Assembly: GCF_946481715.1 (NCBI RefSeq)
Contig: NZ_CAMLOV010000028.1
Coordinates: forward strand, 1 to 42,719
DNA length: 42,719 nucleotides
Direction: 5' to 3'
Source: an uncultured Mucilaginibacter sp.
GTDB lineage: Bacteria > Bacteroidota > Bacteroidia > Sphingobacteriales > Sphingobacteriaceae
A program made the translations under genes and the position numbers. The notes below the pieces were generated by a model. The model saw only the letters and a list, made by a program, of their open reading frames with translations, was not told where the DNA came from and searched no databases. Positions 9,095 to 17,852 of the stretch are shown here, piece by piece. Within the stretch, counting starts at the first letter, position 1. Each line of letters starts with the position of its first letter.

Positions 9095-10221
9095 CGTTAA
9101 GCTACACCTACAATGAATTTTGGATAGGCGGCACTTATTATATAGAGAACCTTGTTTGTGCGCTAAACACCTTGCCGGATACGCAAAAGCCTCACCTGGT
9201 AATCCTTGTATCTGGTCCAGCTGATATGCAGGCAGCTAAAAACAAGTTGGTATATCCTTACATTAGTTTGCAATTAGCGTCGGGAGAAAGAAACCGGGTT
9301 TTTCAATTCGCCAACAAAGTAACACGGAGGGTTATAAAAGCCAATATCTTTTCTCAAAAAATAAAAGGGCTCGATGCCGCCTTCCCCTATTATGATTGCG
9401 TGCAACAATCTCTTGCTCGTAAAAAAATATACTGGATAGCAGATTTCCAGGAAAGCTTTGCACAGGATTTTTTTACTGCCGATGCAATCGCCGCCATAAA
9501 AAAGCACCAGGATAATATTCAAAGCTCGAATGATAATTTGATATTAAGTAGTAACGATGCTTTGCAGCATTTTAAAGCCCTTTATCCACAACATACCGTA
9601 AAGTCGGATGTATTGCCATTTGCAGTAACACATCCCCCTTATCAACATATTGACACAAAATCCCTGCTTTTGAAGCACGGGCTACCCGATTTGTTTTTTA
9701 TATGCCCCAACCAGTTTTGGAAGCATAAAAACCAGCTTTCGGTGCTTAAAGCTGTAGACAAAATAAAAAAGGGTGGATTAGAGATTACCGTAGCCTTCAC
9801 CGGTAAAACGAGTGATTATCGCCACCCTGATTATTTTCTTTCCTTAGAAAAATATGTGGCTGATCATAACCTGGAGAGTAATATCAAGTTTCTGGGTTTT
9901 ATTGACCGAAAGGAACAGCTAAAGTTAATGAGCGAATCTATCACCATCATACAACCATCGCTATTTGAGGGGTGGAGCACTGTGGTAGAAGATGCCAAAG
10001 CAATGAACAAGGCGTTGATTGCCTCGGACATAAAAGTGCACCGGGAACAACTTATCGGCAGCACGGCTTCATTTTTCGACCCGGTAAATACTACAGAGTT
10101 AGCTGATTTGCTACAACAAGCAACAGCGGCCACACCATTGCCACCGCTTTTCGAAAATCACAACTATCCAGCCCGGATACAAAAATTTGGCCGGGATTTT
10201 TTGGCAATTATAAACAACTAA
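9073..10221 (+). CDS. GT4 family glycosyltransferase
   Basis: A 382-residue GT-B protein. The C-terminal donor domain begins around 'FFICPNQFWKHKNQL', continues through 'FLGFIDRKEQLKLM', and has the E-x7-E type segment 'LFEGWSTVVEDAKAM' at about residues 297-311. The N-terminus 'SYTYNEFWIGGTYYIENLV' is a typical acceptor-domain glycine loop. Donor and linkage are unknown. The start used is TTG, which overlaps the epimerase gene by 22 bases. No other start precedes the conserved first strand, so the overlap appears real. Confidence 0.87.
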   Translation: MAERKRVALSYTYNEFWIGGTYYIENLVCALNTLPDTQKPHLVILVSGPADMQAAKNKLVYPYISLQLASGERNRVFQFANKVTRRVIKANIFSQKIKGLDAAFPYYDCVQQSLARKKIYWIADFQESFAQDFFTADAIAAIKKHQDNIQSSNDNLILSSNDALQHFKALYPQHTVKSDVLPFAVTHPPYQHIDTKSLLLKHGLPDLFFICPNQFWKHKNQLSVLKAVDKIKKGGLEITVAFTGKTSDYRHPDYFLSLEKYVADHNLESNIKFLGFIDRKEQLKLMSESITIIQPSLFEGWSTVVEDAKAMNKALIASDIKVHREQLIGSTASFFDPVNTTELADLLQQATAATPLPPLFENHNYPARIQKFGRDFLAIINN

Positions 10222-10232
10222 ACGCCGCCGAT

Positions 10233-11162
10233 TTGATCCTTCCCAACCTCGCTAAATACCGTTCAAATTTCATAACAGGAGGAGTTAGATACCCGCTGCC
10301 ACCGGTTTCCGCAGAAAAAAATACATCGTTAACAAACCTCCCACCTCCCCCATCCGGGAAAACGGGTTGGCCATGGGATGAGGAAACAAACCGGGATATT
10401 TACCCCGGCAGTATTGCTTGGCCGAAGCTAACCATTGTAACCCCCTCTTATAACCAGGGCGCTTTTTTGGAGCAGACAATACGCTCCGTTTTGTTGCAAA
10501 ACTACCCTAACCTGGAGTACATTATTATCGATGGTGGCAGTACCGATGAAAGCCTCAACATCATCGAAAAATATGCGCCGTGGCTCAGCTATTGGCAAAG
10601 CGGAAACGACAACGGGCAAAGCCACGCTATTAACATGGGGTTCAGCCTGGCTTCGGGGGACTACTATGCGTGGATAAACAGCGATGATTATTACCTGCCA
10701 AATGTCTTCCATTTAGTAACTAAAACTTTCCTTACCCATAAATCGGCTTTTATCTATGGTTACGCCTATAATTTTGATGTTGCCATAAATAGGCTTGAGC
10801 TCATAAAGGTTCCGCCTTTTCCCGATTATTTTATTAAAATACCAACCCTGGCCCAACCCTCTTGCTTTTGGGCGGCGGCTATTCACCAACCGGTTTGGGA
10901 AGAGATGCACTGCGCACTTGATTATGAATTGTGGCTGCGCTTAGTTAAGGGGAACAAACGGCTGCGGCTGAAGCAGCCATTGTCTGTAGCCAACGTGCAT
11001 GGAGATGCAAAAACATCAAATCCTAAAATGAAAGCAAAGTGGGAGGAAGATCATTTAAAAATGTGGGCACCAGATGCGCATGGCACGGTAAGCGAGTGGA
11101 AGAAAATTAGCTTCTTAAACCGATTGAGAATGAAAATACTTACCTTATTAGGAATTATTTAA
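10233..11162 (+). CDS. GT2 family glycosyltransferase
   Basis: A 309-residue GT-A enzyme with a proline-rich 60-residue lead. The lead is followed by 'LTIVTPSYNQG' (about 66-76), 'IIIDGGSTDES' (97-107) and the metal site 'NSDD' (149-152). The later 'LDYELWLRL' is the usual catalytic-base region. The long lead with 'GWPWDEE' is common to a GT2 subgroup in polysaccharide loci. The start is TTG 11 bp after the previous stop; the first residues are not conserved, so the exact start is uncertain. Donor unknown. Confidence 0.88.
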   Translation: MILPNLAKYRSNFITGGVRYPLPPVSAEKNTSLTNLPPPPSGKTGWPWDEETNRDIYPGSIAWPKLTIVTPSYNQGAFLEQTIRSVLLQNYPNLEYIIIDGGSTDESLNIIEKYAPWLSYWQSGNDNGQSHAINMGFSLASGDYYAWINSDDYYLPNVFHLVTKTFLTHKSAFIYGYAYNFDVAINRLELIKVPPFPDYFIKIPTLAQPSCFWAAAIHQPVWEEMHCALDYELWLRLVKGNKRLRLKQPLSVANVHGDAKTSNPKMKAKWEEDHLKMWAPDAHGTVSEWKKISFLNRLRMKILTLLGII

Positions 11163-11180
11163 CAGATTACAAGCCAATAC

Positions 11181-12092
11181 ATGAAACAGTTAATCAGGAA
11201 TATCTTTACTTATTTTGGCTACTCATTAGTAAAAAATATTAAGCCGGTAACCGAAGGCACCACCACCGTAAAGGTTGGGGATTTCGAGATACAGATATTC
11301 AACCGGAGCGGGTTGAAAGAGTGTTACCGCTATTTTAAAGACTACGGCGCGCAACTTACCAGGCTTACGGTAGTTTTAAGCAAACACTACCCCGGCCTCG
11401 TTGCTATAGATATCGGCGCAAACCAGGGCGATAGCGTAACACTCATTAAATCGGGTGCGGATGTGCCGGTAATAAGCGTGGAGGGAGATGGCACCCTGGC
11501 AGAACTTTACAATAGCAACACAGCGCAATTCAAAAATATACAACTAATAAAAACTTTTTTATCAGATGATGATATAGAAATGGATTGCACGTTTTCTAAG
11601 GTTGGGCATAATCTTACTATAGTTCCGTCAGAAAAAGGCAAAAATGCCACCCGTACAAAATTTTCAAGTATCGATCAATTGTACAAAAACGGGGTTCTAA
11701 ATAATAACTGTAAACTTTTAAAAATTGATACCGAGGGTTTCGACCTCAAGATAATGCGCGGTGGCGATAAATTTATAACCACAACAAAACCGGCCATTCT
11801 GTTTGAGTTTAATAGAGAAAACCTGGAAGCAGTAGACACCGATCCGTTCAGTATCTTCCCATGGCTGCTTTCCCATGGCTATAATACCATCCTGTTTTAC
11901 GAAAGCGACGGGCGTTTTATGTTTTCCTCAACTGTAAATAACCAGAGGTTTATGAAACAAATGTTTGATTACGTAGACGCTAAAAACGCCAAAGTGTACT
12001 ACCTGGACATCATCGTGTTCCATGCCGATGACGATAAAGTGGCTGACGAGCTAATATTAATGGAAGAAGAGCACCGGCTATCATCAAACTAA
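11181..12092 (+). CDS. FkbM family methyltransferase
   Basis: A 303-residue SAM methyltransferase. It has 'AIDIGANQGDS' (residues 75-85), 'SVEGDG' as the ribose-binding strand end (99-104) and 'KIDTEGFDLKIMRGG' as the FkbM hallmark. It differs from the other two FkbM proteins of the cluster in having VEGDG instead of FEP. It may therefore methylate a different position or sugar. It starts with ATG 18 bp after the preceding GT2 and ends one base before the TTG start of the acyltransferase gene. Confidence 0.9.
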   Translation: MKQLIRNIFTYFGYSLVKNIKPVTEGTTTVKVGDFEIQIFNRSGLKECYRYFKDYGAQLTRLTVVLSKHYPGLVAIDIGANQGDSVTLIKSGADVPVISVEGDGTLAELYNSNTAQFKNIQLIKTFLSDDDIEMDCTFSKVGHNLTIVPSEKGKNATRTKFSSIDQLYKNGVLNNNCKLLKIDTEGFDLKIMRGGDKFITTTKPAILFEFNRENLEAVDTDPFSIFPWLLSHGYNTILFYESDGRFMFSSTVNNQRFMKQMFDYVDAKNAKVYYLDIIVFHADDDKVADELILMEEEHRLSSN

Positions 12093-12093
12093 C

Positions 12094-13179
12094 TTGATAC
12101 CCGAATCTCAAAGGCTCAAATATATCGACGCATTACGCGGGATAGCTATCCTAATGGTTATCCTGCACCACTCCCACCCTTATTATGCAGCCCTTAGCAC
12201 CTATACCCTCCCACCCATTGTTGATACTATTTTGCAAAATGGCGACAAAGGGGTTACGCTGTTTTTTTTGATGAGCGCTTTTACATTATCCATTTCATTA
12301 AACAAGAAGAAAGAAACGGAAAACGCACCTATACGTAACTATTTCATTAGGAGGTTTTTCAGGATAGCTCCTTTATATATTTTTATCATCGGGGTAGTTT
12401 TGCTTATAAAAATAAACTCGCCATCGGTTTCTTCAATTGTCGCTAATTTGTTCTTTGTGCATGGTTTAAACCCTAGTTGGGTAAATTCAACCGTCCCTGG
12501 CGGCTGGTCCGTGGGTATTGAGGTATTATTTTATCTCGTATTCCCGCTTTTCTTTTTCAGGCTAAAGTCGATTTACACAGCCATCAATGTTGCGTTGGTT
12601 TGCACGCTGATTGCTAAACTTCTCACCAGTATAATGTTCAAGCACCCGCTCATCAACGATGGCGTTTTATGGGGTGTGTATACTTACGAAAACATCGTTT
12701 CGCAATTGCCGGTGTTTTTAATTGGTGTGTGCCTTTTTTCCTTACAGTACAATCAAACAGCTGTGCATAGTCAAAACCAGCTTTATCGCTGCTGTTATTT
12801 CATCGCCGCTATGATGATTATACATTTATTAGGCGGCAATATTTTTAAAACCCATTACCTTTTCGCCATAGCATTCGCAATTATAGCCTACGCCCTCGCA
12901 CGAGCACCGCTTAAAATATTAGTAAATAAAGGCACATTATGGATAGGCAGGGTGAGTTACAGCCTGTACCTTATCCACCTTTTGGTGGCCAATATGCTGG
13001 TTAAATACCACCTTAATTTTTATAGTACTAATGCTATAATTGATGTAGCCGCAAGGTTTTGCATTATTCTAGCCATAAGTGCGCCCATATCCTTGTTAAC
13101 TTATAAAGTGATCGAACTCCCTTTTCAGGAGTTTGGCAAGCGGCTTATTACTCGCCTGGAGCGCCGCCCGGTATCTTAA
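12094..13179 (+). CDS. acyltransferase 3 family membrane protein (OafA-like)
   Basis: A 361-residue polytopic membrane protein. The family signature 'DALRGIAILMVILHHSHP' (about residues 10-27) contains the conserved arginine and histidines. A central 'GGWSVGIEVLFYLVFPLFF' motif and about ten hydrophobic helices follow. The family transfers acetyl or another acyl group across the membrane to glycan hydroxyls in the periplasm, so it probably O-acylates the polysaccharide. The TTG start lies one base after the FkbM stop. A short 44-bp gap follows. Confidence 0.92.
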   Translation: MIPESQRLKYIDALRGIAILMVILHHSHPYYAALSTYTLPPIVDTILQNGDKGVTLFFLMSAFTLSISLNKKKETENAPIRNYFIRRFFRIAPLYIFIIGVVLLIKINSPSVSSIVANLFFVHGLNPSWVNSTVPGGWSVGIEVLFYLVFPLFFFRLKSIYTAINVALVCTLIAKLLTSIMFKHPLINDGVLWGVYTYENIVSQLPVFLIGVCLFSLQYNQTAVHSQNQLYRCCYFIAAMMIIHLLGGNIFKTHYLFAIAFAIIAYALARAPLKILVNKGTLWIGRVSYSLYLIHLLVANMLVKYHLNFYSTNAIIDVAARFCIILAISAPISLLTYKVIELPFQEFGKRLITRLERRPVS

Positions 13180-13223
13180 ACCAGCCTTGCTAAGCTAATA
13201 TCCACGGGCATCATTACAAAAAG

Positions 13224-14165
13224 TTGCTTACAACATTAAAAACCATACTATTTACCTTAAACAACATCAGGAAATTTGGTACGCCTACTCATATCTTATC
13301 GTTTGGTGATTCCCTTGGCGACAACCTTTTGCTAACAACCCTTGCTGCAGAATTATACGGCCGTGGTTATAAAAACGTCTGGATAAAGTGCAATCACAAT
13401 TATCTGTTTAGCAATAACCCCCATATCAAATTGATATTGCCTTTTAATGCATTGCTTTCTACAAGCATATTAAGGATGTTTAAAGCGCAATTAGTGCATC
13501 CGGTTTACACCAAATACCATAGCGGCACAGATAGGGACGAAATACCCGAAAAACATATCATATTAAAAATGGCCGATTGCTTAGGCTTGACGGGAAGCAT
13601 AAAAAACAAACCCGCCATTTTCCTTACCCACCAGGAAGCCGAACAAGGCACCTACCACAAAAGGCAAATAGCTATAACCTGTTCCGCATCGGGCGCAATT
13701 GTACCAATGAGTTCCAAGGAATGGATTCCAGAACGTTACCAGCAGGTAGTAGACTTGCTTTATAACGAGTACGATTTTGTACAATTAGGCACCCGCAACG
13801 ATCCTCCTTTAAAAAACGTGACTGACCTTAGGGGCAAACTTACCGTACGGGAAAGTGCCGCTGTACTAAAAAAGTCGTTATTGGTAATTACTCACGTTGG
13901 TTTTGTGATGCATTTGGCCCGTGCGGTTGATTGCAGGGCTGTTGTAATCTATGGCGGCCGCGAAACGCCTGGGCAATCGGGCTATTCATGTTTCAAAAAC
14001 ATTTACAGCAACGTTGCATGCTCGCCCTGCTGGCTACATAATTCATGCCCGTTTGATAAACAATGTATGACAATGATAACGGCTGAACAGGTTAAAGGTG
14101 CCGTGATAGAACAAGTGCAGCTTTACGGCAAGGCGCTTAAAACAGACGTGTTACTTAATGACTGA
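13224..14165 (+). CDS. GT9 family (heptosyltransferase-like) glycosyltransferase
   Basis: A 313-residue GT-B enzyme of the heptosyltransferase family. The N-terminal 'FGDSLGDNLLLTTL' (about 28-40) is the acceptor-side glycine/aspartate motif. 'VITHVGFVMHLARAVDCRAVVIYGG' (221-245) is the hallmark donor-site region, where other members have DTGxxHLA. Four cysteines near 266, 269, 275 and 281 form a C-terminal cluster seen in some GT9 proteins. It is usually an LPS inner-core enzyme, but here it sits among EPS genes and may use another donor. The start is TTG; the gene overlaps the next by eight bases. Confidence 0.85.
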   Translation: MLTTLKTILFTLNNIRKFGTPTHILSFGDSLGDNLLLTTLAAELYGRGYKNVWIKCNHNYLFSNNPHIKLILPFNALLSTSILRMFKAQLVHPVYTKYHSGTDRDEIPEKHIILKMADCLGLTGSIKNKPAIFLTHQEAEQGTYHKRQIAITCSASGAIVPMSSKEWIPERYQQVVDLLYNEYDFVQLGTRNDPPLKNVTDLRGKLTVRESAAVLKKSLLVITHVGFVMHLARAVDCRAVVIYGGRETPGQSGYSCFKNIYSNVACSPCWLHNSCPFDKQCMTMITAEQVKGAVIEQVQLYGKALKTDVLLND

Positions 14166-15075
14166 GCAACTATCGGTAATCATCCCAACCTATAACCCTA
14201 ATAAAGCGCGGTTAAATAAAACGCTGAAGGCTTTGCAGCAACAAACCTTGCCCCTAAGCCAGTGGGAACTTATTATTGTTAACAATAATTCTACATCATC
14301 TATTGAAGCCGATTTAAGCTGGCATCCTAATGGAAAAATGGTGAACGAAGCTAATCAGGGTCTCACCTATGCCCGGGTGAAAGGATTTAAGGCCGCAAAA
14401 AATAGTTTGATGCTACTGGTTGATGATGATAATGTACTTGATCAAAATTACCTGGAAAACCTGACTGCTATTTTTAGCCGCCATGCCCGGTTGGGTGCTA
14501 TCGGCGGCAAATCAATCCCGATTTTTGAAACTCCGCCTCCGGGCTGGCTAAATGAGTTTTATGCAAACTTGGCACTGCGCGACCTGGGGGATGAAGAAAA
14601 AATAGAATCCTGGCGAAACCTTTACCCGCAGTATGCCCCTATTGGCGCGGGCATGGCTATCCGCAAAGAAGCGCTAATCAAATACATTAACAAAATTAAA
14701 AATCAACAAAATATAATTACCGACAGAAGCGGTACATCATTAGCCTCGGGCGGAGATAACGACATGGTGTTAGAGATATTAAAAAGCGGTTGGGAAGTGG
14801 GTTATTTCCCCCAATTGTTGCTTCATCATATCATTCCGAAAGAACGGATGGATGTTGCATATCTGGCTCGCTTATTAAACAACACTAATAATTCTTGGGT
14901 TAAACTGCTGCATAGCCACGGTATTAACCCCTGGAAAAAAATACCTGCCTGGACGTTGCCGTTAAGGAAAATGAAAGCCTGGCTTACTTATAAAGTGCTT
15001 GCCGGGAAAACAAATTATATAAAATGGCAGGGATACTGCGGAATGATGGATGCTTTGGCAACTTTAAAGCCTTAA
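14158..15075 (+). CDS. GT2 family glycosyltransferase
   Basis: A 305-residue GT-A enzyme with 'LSVIIPTYNPN' at the start, 'IIVNNNSTS' near 39-47 and a 'VDDDN' metal site at 88-92. The distal region 'TDRSGTSLASGGDNDMV' and 'HHIIPKERM' closely parallels the GT2 encoded at 5612, so the two are paralogues of one subfamily. It probably adds one residue of the repeat unit. The ATG overlaps the GT9 stop by eight bases, and the following gene starts directly after its stop. Confidence 0.91.
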   Translation: MTEQLSVIIPTYNPNKARLNKTLKALQQQTLPLSQWELIIVNNNSTSSIEADLSWHPNGKMVNEANQGLTYARVKGFKAAKNSLMLLVDDDNVLDQNYLENLTAIFSRHARLGAIGGKSIPIFETPPPGWLNEFYANLALRDLGDEEKIESWRNLYPQYAPIGAGMAIRKEALIKYINKIKNQQNIITDRSGTSLASGGDNDMVLEILKSGWEVGYFPQLLLHHIIPKERMDVAYLARLLNNTNNSWVKLLHSHGINPWKKIPAWTLPLRKMKAWLTYKVLAGKTNYIKWQGYCGMMDALATLKP

Positions 15076-15906
15076 ATGATAATTATTGAACCATTTGGTG
15101 GCCTTGCAAACCGAATGCGGGTAATCGCATCGGGAATTTGGTTAAAAGACCAATTAAAAACCAGCCTTGTAGTGGTTTGGAATGAGAATGATGAGCTTAA
15201 CTGCCCTTTTGAAAAACTTTTCAATCCTATACAGGGAGTTATGGTGACTAACAAGCCCTCAAAATATGTCCACTTAAAAAGAACAAATCAGCCAAAGAGC
15301 TTAGCCCGGTTGAAGGCTAAAATCATCAACAAACTATTCGGTATCAACTACTGCATTCAGGAATTAGATTTTCACGAATTGATATGGCAGGGCAAACTCG
15401 ATATTTTAAAAATTGCCAGCCAAAATAAAACTGTTTATATCCAAACTTGCCAGGAATTTGGCGACAATTTATATGCCTTTAAATACTTTAAGCCAATATC
15501 GCCCATGTTGGCTGCCATACAAAAGTTAACAGCAAATTTTAACGCACGCACCATCGGGGTGCACATCCGCAGAACGGACAATATAAACTCGGTACAGCAT
15601 AGCCCATTGAGTTTGTTTATAAACGCAATGCAAAACGCAATAAATTTACAGCGAAACACTTTATTTTACCTCAGTTCAGACGATCCGGAAGTGAAAGCTG
15701 CACTGATAGATACGTTTGGCCAGCAGATAATCACTCATACCAACAAAACGGACAGGCGCTCTACCCAAGGCATACAGGATGCGCTTTTAGATATGTACTG
15801 CCTCGCAGCAACCAATAAAATATTCGGCTCCTACTGGAGTTCGTTTTCTGATATCGCCGCCCGCATTAAAGGCATCGAATTAGAAGTAATGAAGTCAAAA
15901 GCATAA
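15076..15906 (+). CDS. fucosyltransferase-like GT-B protein (GT11/O-FucT superfamily)
   Basis: A 276-residue protein. Its N-terminus 'IEPFGGLANRMRV' and central 'HIRRTDN' (about 163-169) match the fucosyltransferase superfamily that includes GT11, GT23 and NodZ. 'YLSSDDPEVK' and 'FGSYWSSFSDIAA' correspond to the donor-site region, as FSDD and NSSFSWW do in the GT11 protein at 2646. It is more divergent than that protein, so fucose as donor is likely but not certain. ATG start with no intergenic gap. It is followed immediately by a GT-A gene at 15907. Confidence 0.78.
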   Translation: MIIIEPFGGLANRMRVIASGIWLKDQLKTSLVVVWNENDELNCPFEKLFNPIQGVMVTNKPSKYVHLKRTNQPKSLARLKAKIINKLFGINYCIQELDFHELIWQGKLDILKIASQNKTVYIQTCQEFGDNLYAFKYFKPISPMLAAIQKLTANFNARTIGVHIRRTDNINSVQHSPLSLFINAMQNAINLQRNTLFYLSSDDPEVKAALIDTFGQQIITHTNKTDRRSTQGIQDALLDMYCLAATNKIFGSYWSSFSDIAARIKGIELEVMKSKA

Positions 15907-16842
15907 ATGCTGCAGCAACTCATCAATATCTTTTACCGCCATCCCAAGTCGAGGCTTAAAATTTATAAGCGTTTCGGTGGATACTTTAGTTACAGGGCAA
16001 TGCTTAGCAACGGCAAGCGTATGGAACAAGCTTCGTGGCAATTACCGCCGGCGCAATCATATAAAGAAGGCTTGCCCATTTACTTTCTTACCGGCAAAAA
16101 ATACCTTTACCAAACGCTATTTTGTATTCGGTCGCTCCAAAAAGCAACTGCCGAAAAATTCCATTTCATTTTTGTTGACGACGGTAGTTTTGATGACGCA
16201 ATAATACAACGAATTAATATCGCCTTGCCGGGCGCGCAAATTGTTACACAGTCACAAATCGACGAGAACATCCGGGGCAAATTGCCACCGAACGAATACC
16301 CGGTTCTTCGCCATAAACGCCTGGTTTATCCGCATATCAAAAAACTTACTGACGTGCACACGATGCCGGGCAACGCATGGAAACTGGTTTTAGATTCGGA
16401 TATGCTTTTTTGGAATGAGCCCGTTGAAATGATAAAATGGTTGAAAAGCCCGGTTGGGTTTATCAACATGCTGGACTGCGTACAGTCGTACGGCTACTCG
16501 CCAACACTAATGGAGGAGCTTTGCGGTACAAAAATACAGCAATTGCTGAATGTAGGTGTTATTGGCTTAAACAGCGAACTGATCAACTGGAAAAACATCG
16601 AGGCCTGGACCAAAGCACTTGAAGAAAAAAGCGGCGCAAGTTATTACCTGGAACAAGCCCTCACCGCTATGCTTATCGGTAATAGCCCATCAACAATTTT
16701 ACCGGCAAGTGAGTATATTGTTAACCCCAATGCCGCCGATGTGATAAATAAGCGGGGCATGTTACACCATTATGTCGATTTATCAAAAGCCGTTTACTTT
16801 AAAGAGGCATGGAAAACATTTGTTAACGATAGTGAATACTAA
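15907..16842 (+). CDS. putative GT-A glycosyltransferase (GT8-like)
   Basis: A 311-residue protein not confidently assigned to a family. It has 'IYFLTGKKYLYQTLFCIRSL' (about 58-77), 'FIFVDDGSFDD' (88-98) and a DxD-type metal site in 'LVLDSDMLFWNEP' (160-172). A later 'LLNVGVIGLNSE' resembles the GT8 'NAGVMLIN' region. These features support a retaining GT-A transferase. Donor and acceptor are unknown. The ATG follows the previous stop directly, and the 3' end overlaps the GT10 gene by about 11 bases if that gene starts at GTG 16832. Confidence 0.7.
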   Translation: MLQQLINIFYRHPKSRLKIYKRFGGYFSYRAMLSNGKRMEQASWQLPPAQSYKEGLPIYFLTGKKYLYQTLFCIRSLQKATAEKFHFIFVDDGSFDDAIIQRINIALPGAQIVTQSQIDENIRGKLPPNEYPVLRHKRLVYPHIKKLTDVHTMPGNAWKLVLDSDMLFWNEPVEMIKWLKSPVGFINMLDCVQSYGYSPTLMEELCGTKIQQLLNVGVIGLNSELINWKNIEAWTKALEEKSGASYYLEQALTAMLIGNSPSTILPASEYIVNPNAADVINKRGMLHHYVDLSKAVYFKEAWKTFVNDSEY

Positions 16843-17806
16843 GCCCAACTTAAAAATAAACTTTACAGATTTTTGGAGCGTTTTTGATAAAACAGATAAT
16901 TTCTTTTACAACCTGCTGTCAAAAAACTATAACGTAGAGATATCGGAAACACCCGACCTGCTATTTTATTCTACCGGCAGCGATGGCGACCACATTAAAT
17001 ACAACTGCACCAAGGTATTTTACACGGGCGAAAACATGACGTCCGATTTTATGCTGTGCGATTTTGCATTCAGCTATCGATACAATACAGCACGCAACTA
17101 CCGCTTGCCTTTGTATGCTTTGTATTTAGATGCGAAACACCTGCTCCACCGGAAAACCGACGCGAAGAAGATATTGGAAGCAAAAACCGGCTTTTGCTGT
17201 TTTGTGGTAACAAATGGAGCCTGCAAAACTCGGAATGATTTTTTCACAGAACTTTCCAGATATAAACAGGTGGATTCCGGCGGCCAGTTTCTGAATAATG
17301 TTGGAGGCCCGGTGGCAGATAAGCACGCTTTTATAAAAAACTATAAATTTGTTATCGCCTTCGAGAACACATCTTTTCCCGGTTATACCACCGAAAAAAT
17401 ATATGAGCCGTTTATACAACATTGTGTACCTATTTATTGGGGCGACCCGCTTGTAAACAAGGACTTCAACACCCGCGCATTTATAAACAGCCACGATTAC
17501 CCTTCTTTTGAAAAAGTAATTGAACGCGTAATTGAAGTAGATAATAATGATGACCTGTACATGCAATACCTCAACGAGCCGGTATTCCCCAATGACGAAC
17601 CAAACGAGTTTGTTGATGAGCATAACATCCTAAAAAGGCTGGACGAAATTGTGGCCTATCATTTTTCGGGCAAGCTCAAACCCAAGCAGAAATTGCGTCC
17701 CCTCTATTTTTCTGTCCTAACCGCGTTGCAAACCGCTAAATTATTGGCCGCCCGAGTAATCACCTTGCCCGTACGGATCATACATAAACTAAAGAATAAA
17801 AACTAA
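16832..17806 (+). CDS. alpha-1,3-fucosyltransferase-type glycosyltransferase (GT10)
   Basis: About 324 residues with the full GT10 signature: 'VFYTGEN' (about 62-68), 'KTRNDFFTELSRYKQVDSGG' (132-151), 'FENTSFPGYTTEKIYEPF' (177-194) and 'PIYWGDP' (200-206). GT10 enzymes move fucose from GDP-fucose to GlcNAc or glucose in alpha-1,3/1,4 linkage, the Lewis-type reaction. Bacterial members usually end in basic heptads or amphipathic helices; here the C-terminus is a basic helix. A longer in-frame start at ATG 16772 would overlap the upstream gene by 71 bases. GTG 16832 gives an 11-base overlap and begins just before the conserved domain, so it is preferred. Confidence 0.9.
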   Translation: MNTKPNLKINFTDFWSVFDKTDNFFYNLLSKNYNVEISETPDLLFYSTGSDGDHIKYNCTKVFYTGENMTSDFMLCDFAFSYRYNTARNYRLPLYALYLDAKHLLHRKTDAKKILEAKTGFCCFVVTNGACKTRNDFFTELSRYKQVDSGGQFLNNVGGPVADKHAFIKNYKFVIAFENTSFPGYTTEKIYEPFIQHCVPIYWGDPLVNKDFNTRAFINSHDYPSFEKVIERVIEVDNNDDLYMQYLNEPVFPNDEPNEFVDEHNILKRLDEIVAYHFSGKLKPKQKLRPLYFSVLTALQTAKLLAARVITLPVRIIHKLKNKN

Positions 17807-17852
17807 ACTGCCCGTAGAATGATCAAGGCACTGGTTATCTGGATAACTTTAA

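Noticed and set aside
16772..16831. Longer ATG start for the GT10 gene
   Set aside because: It would overlap the upstream transferase gene by 71 bases, and the added residues are encoded by that gene's conserved end in another frame. GTG 16832 is a better fit.
17126..17623. 165-codon open frame on the minus strand
   Set aside because: It is antisense to the GT10 fucosyltransferase gene and its translation shows no domain or sensible start context.
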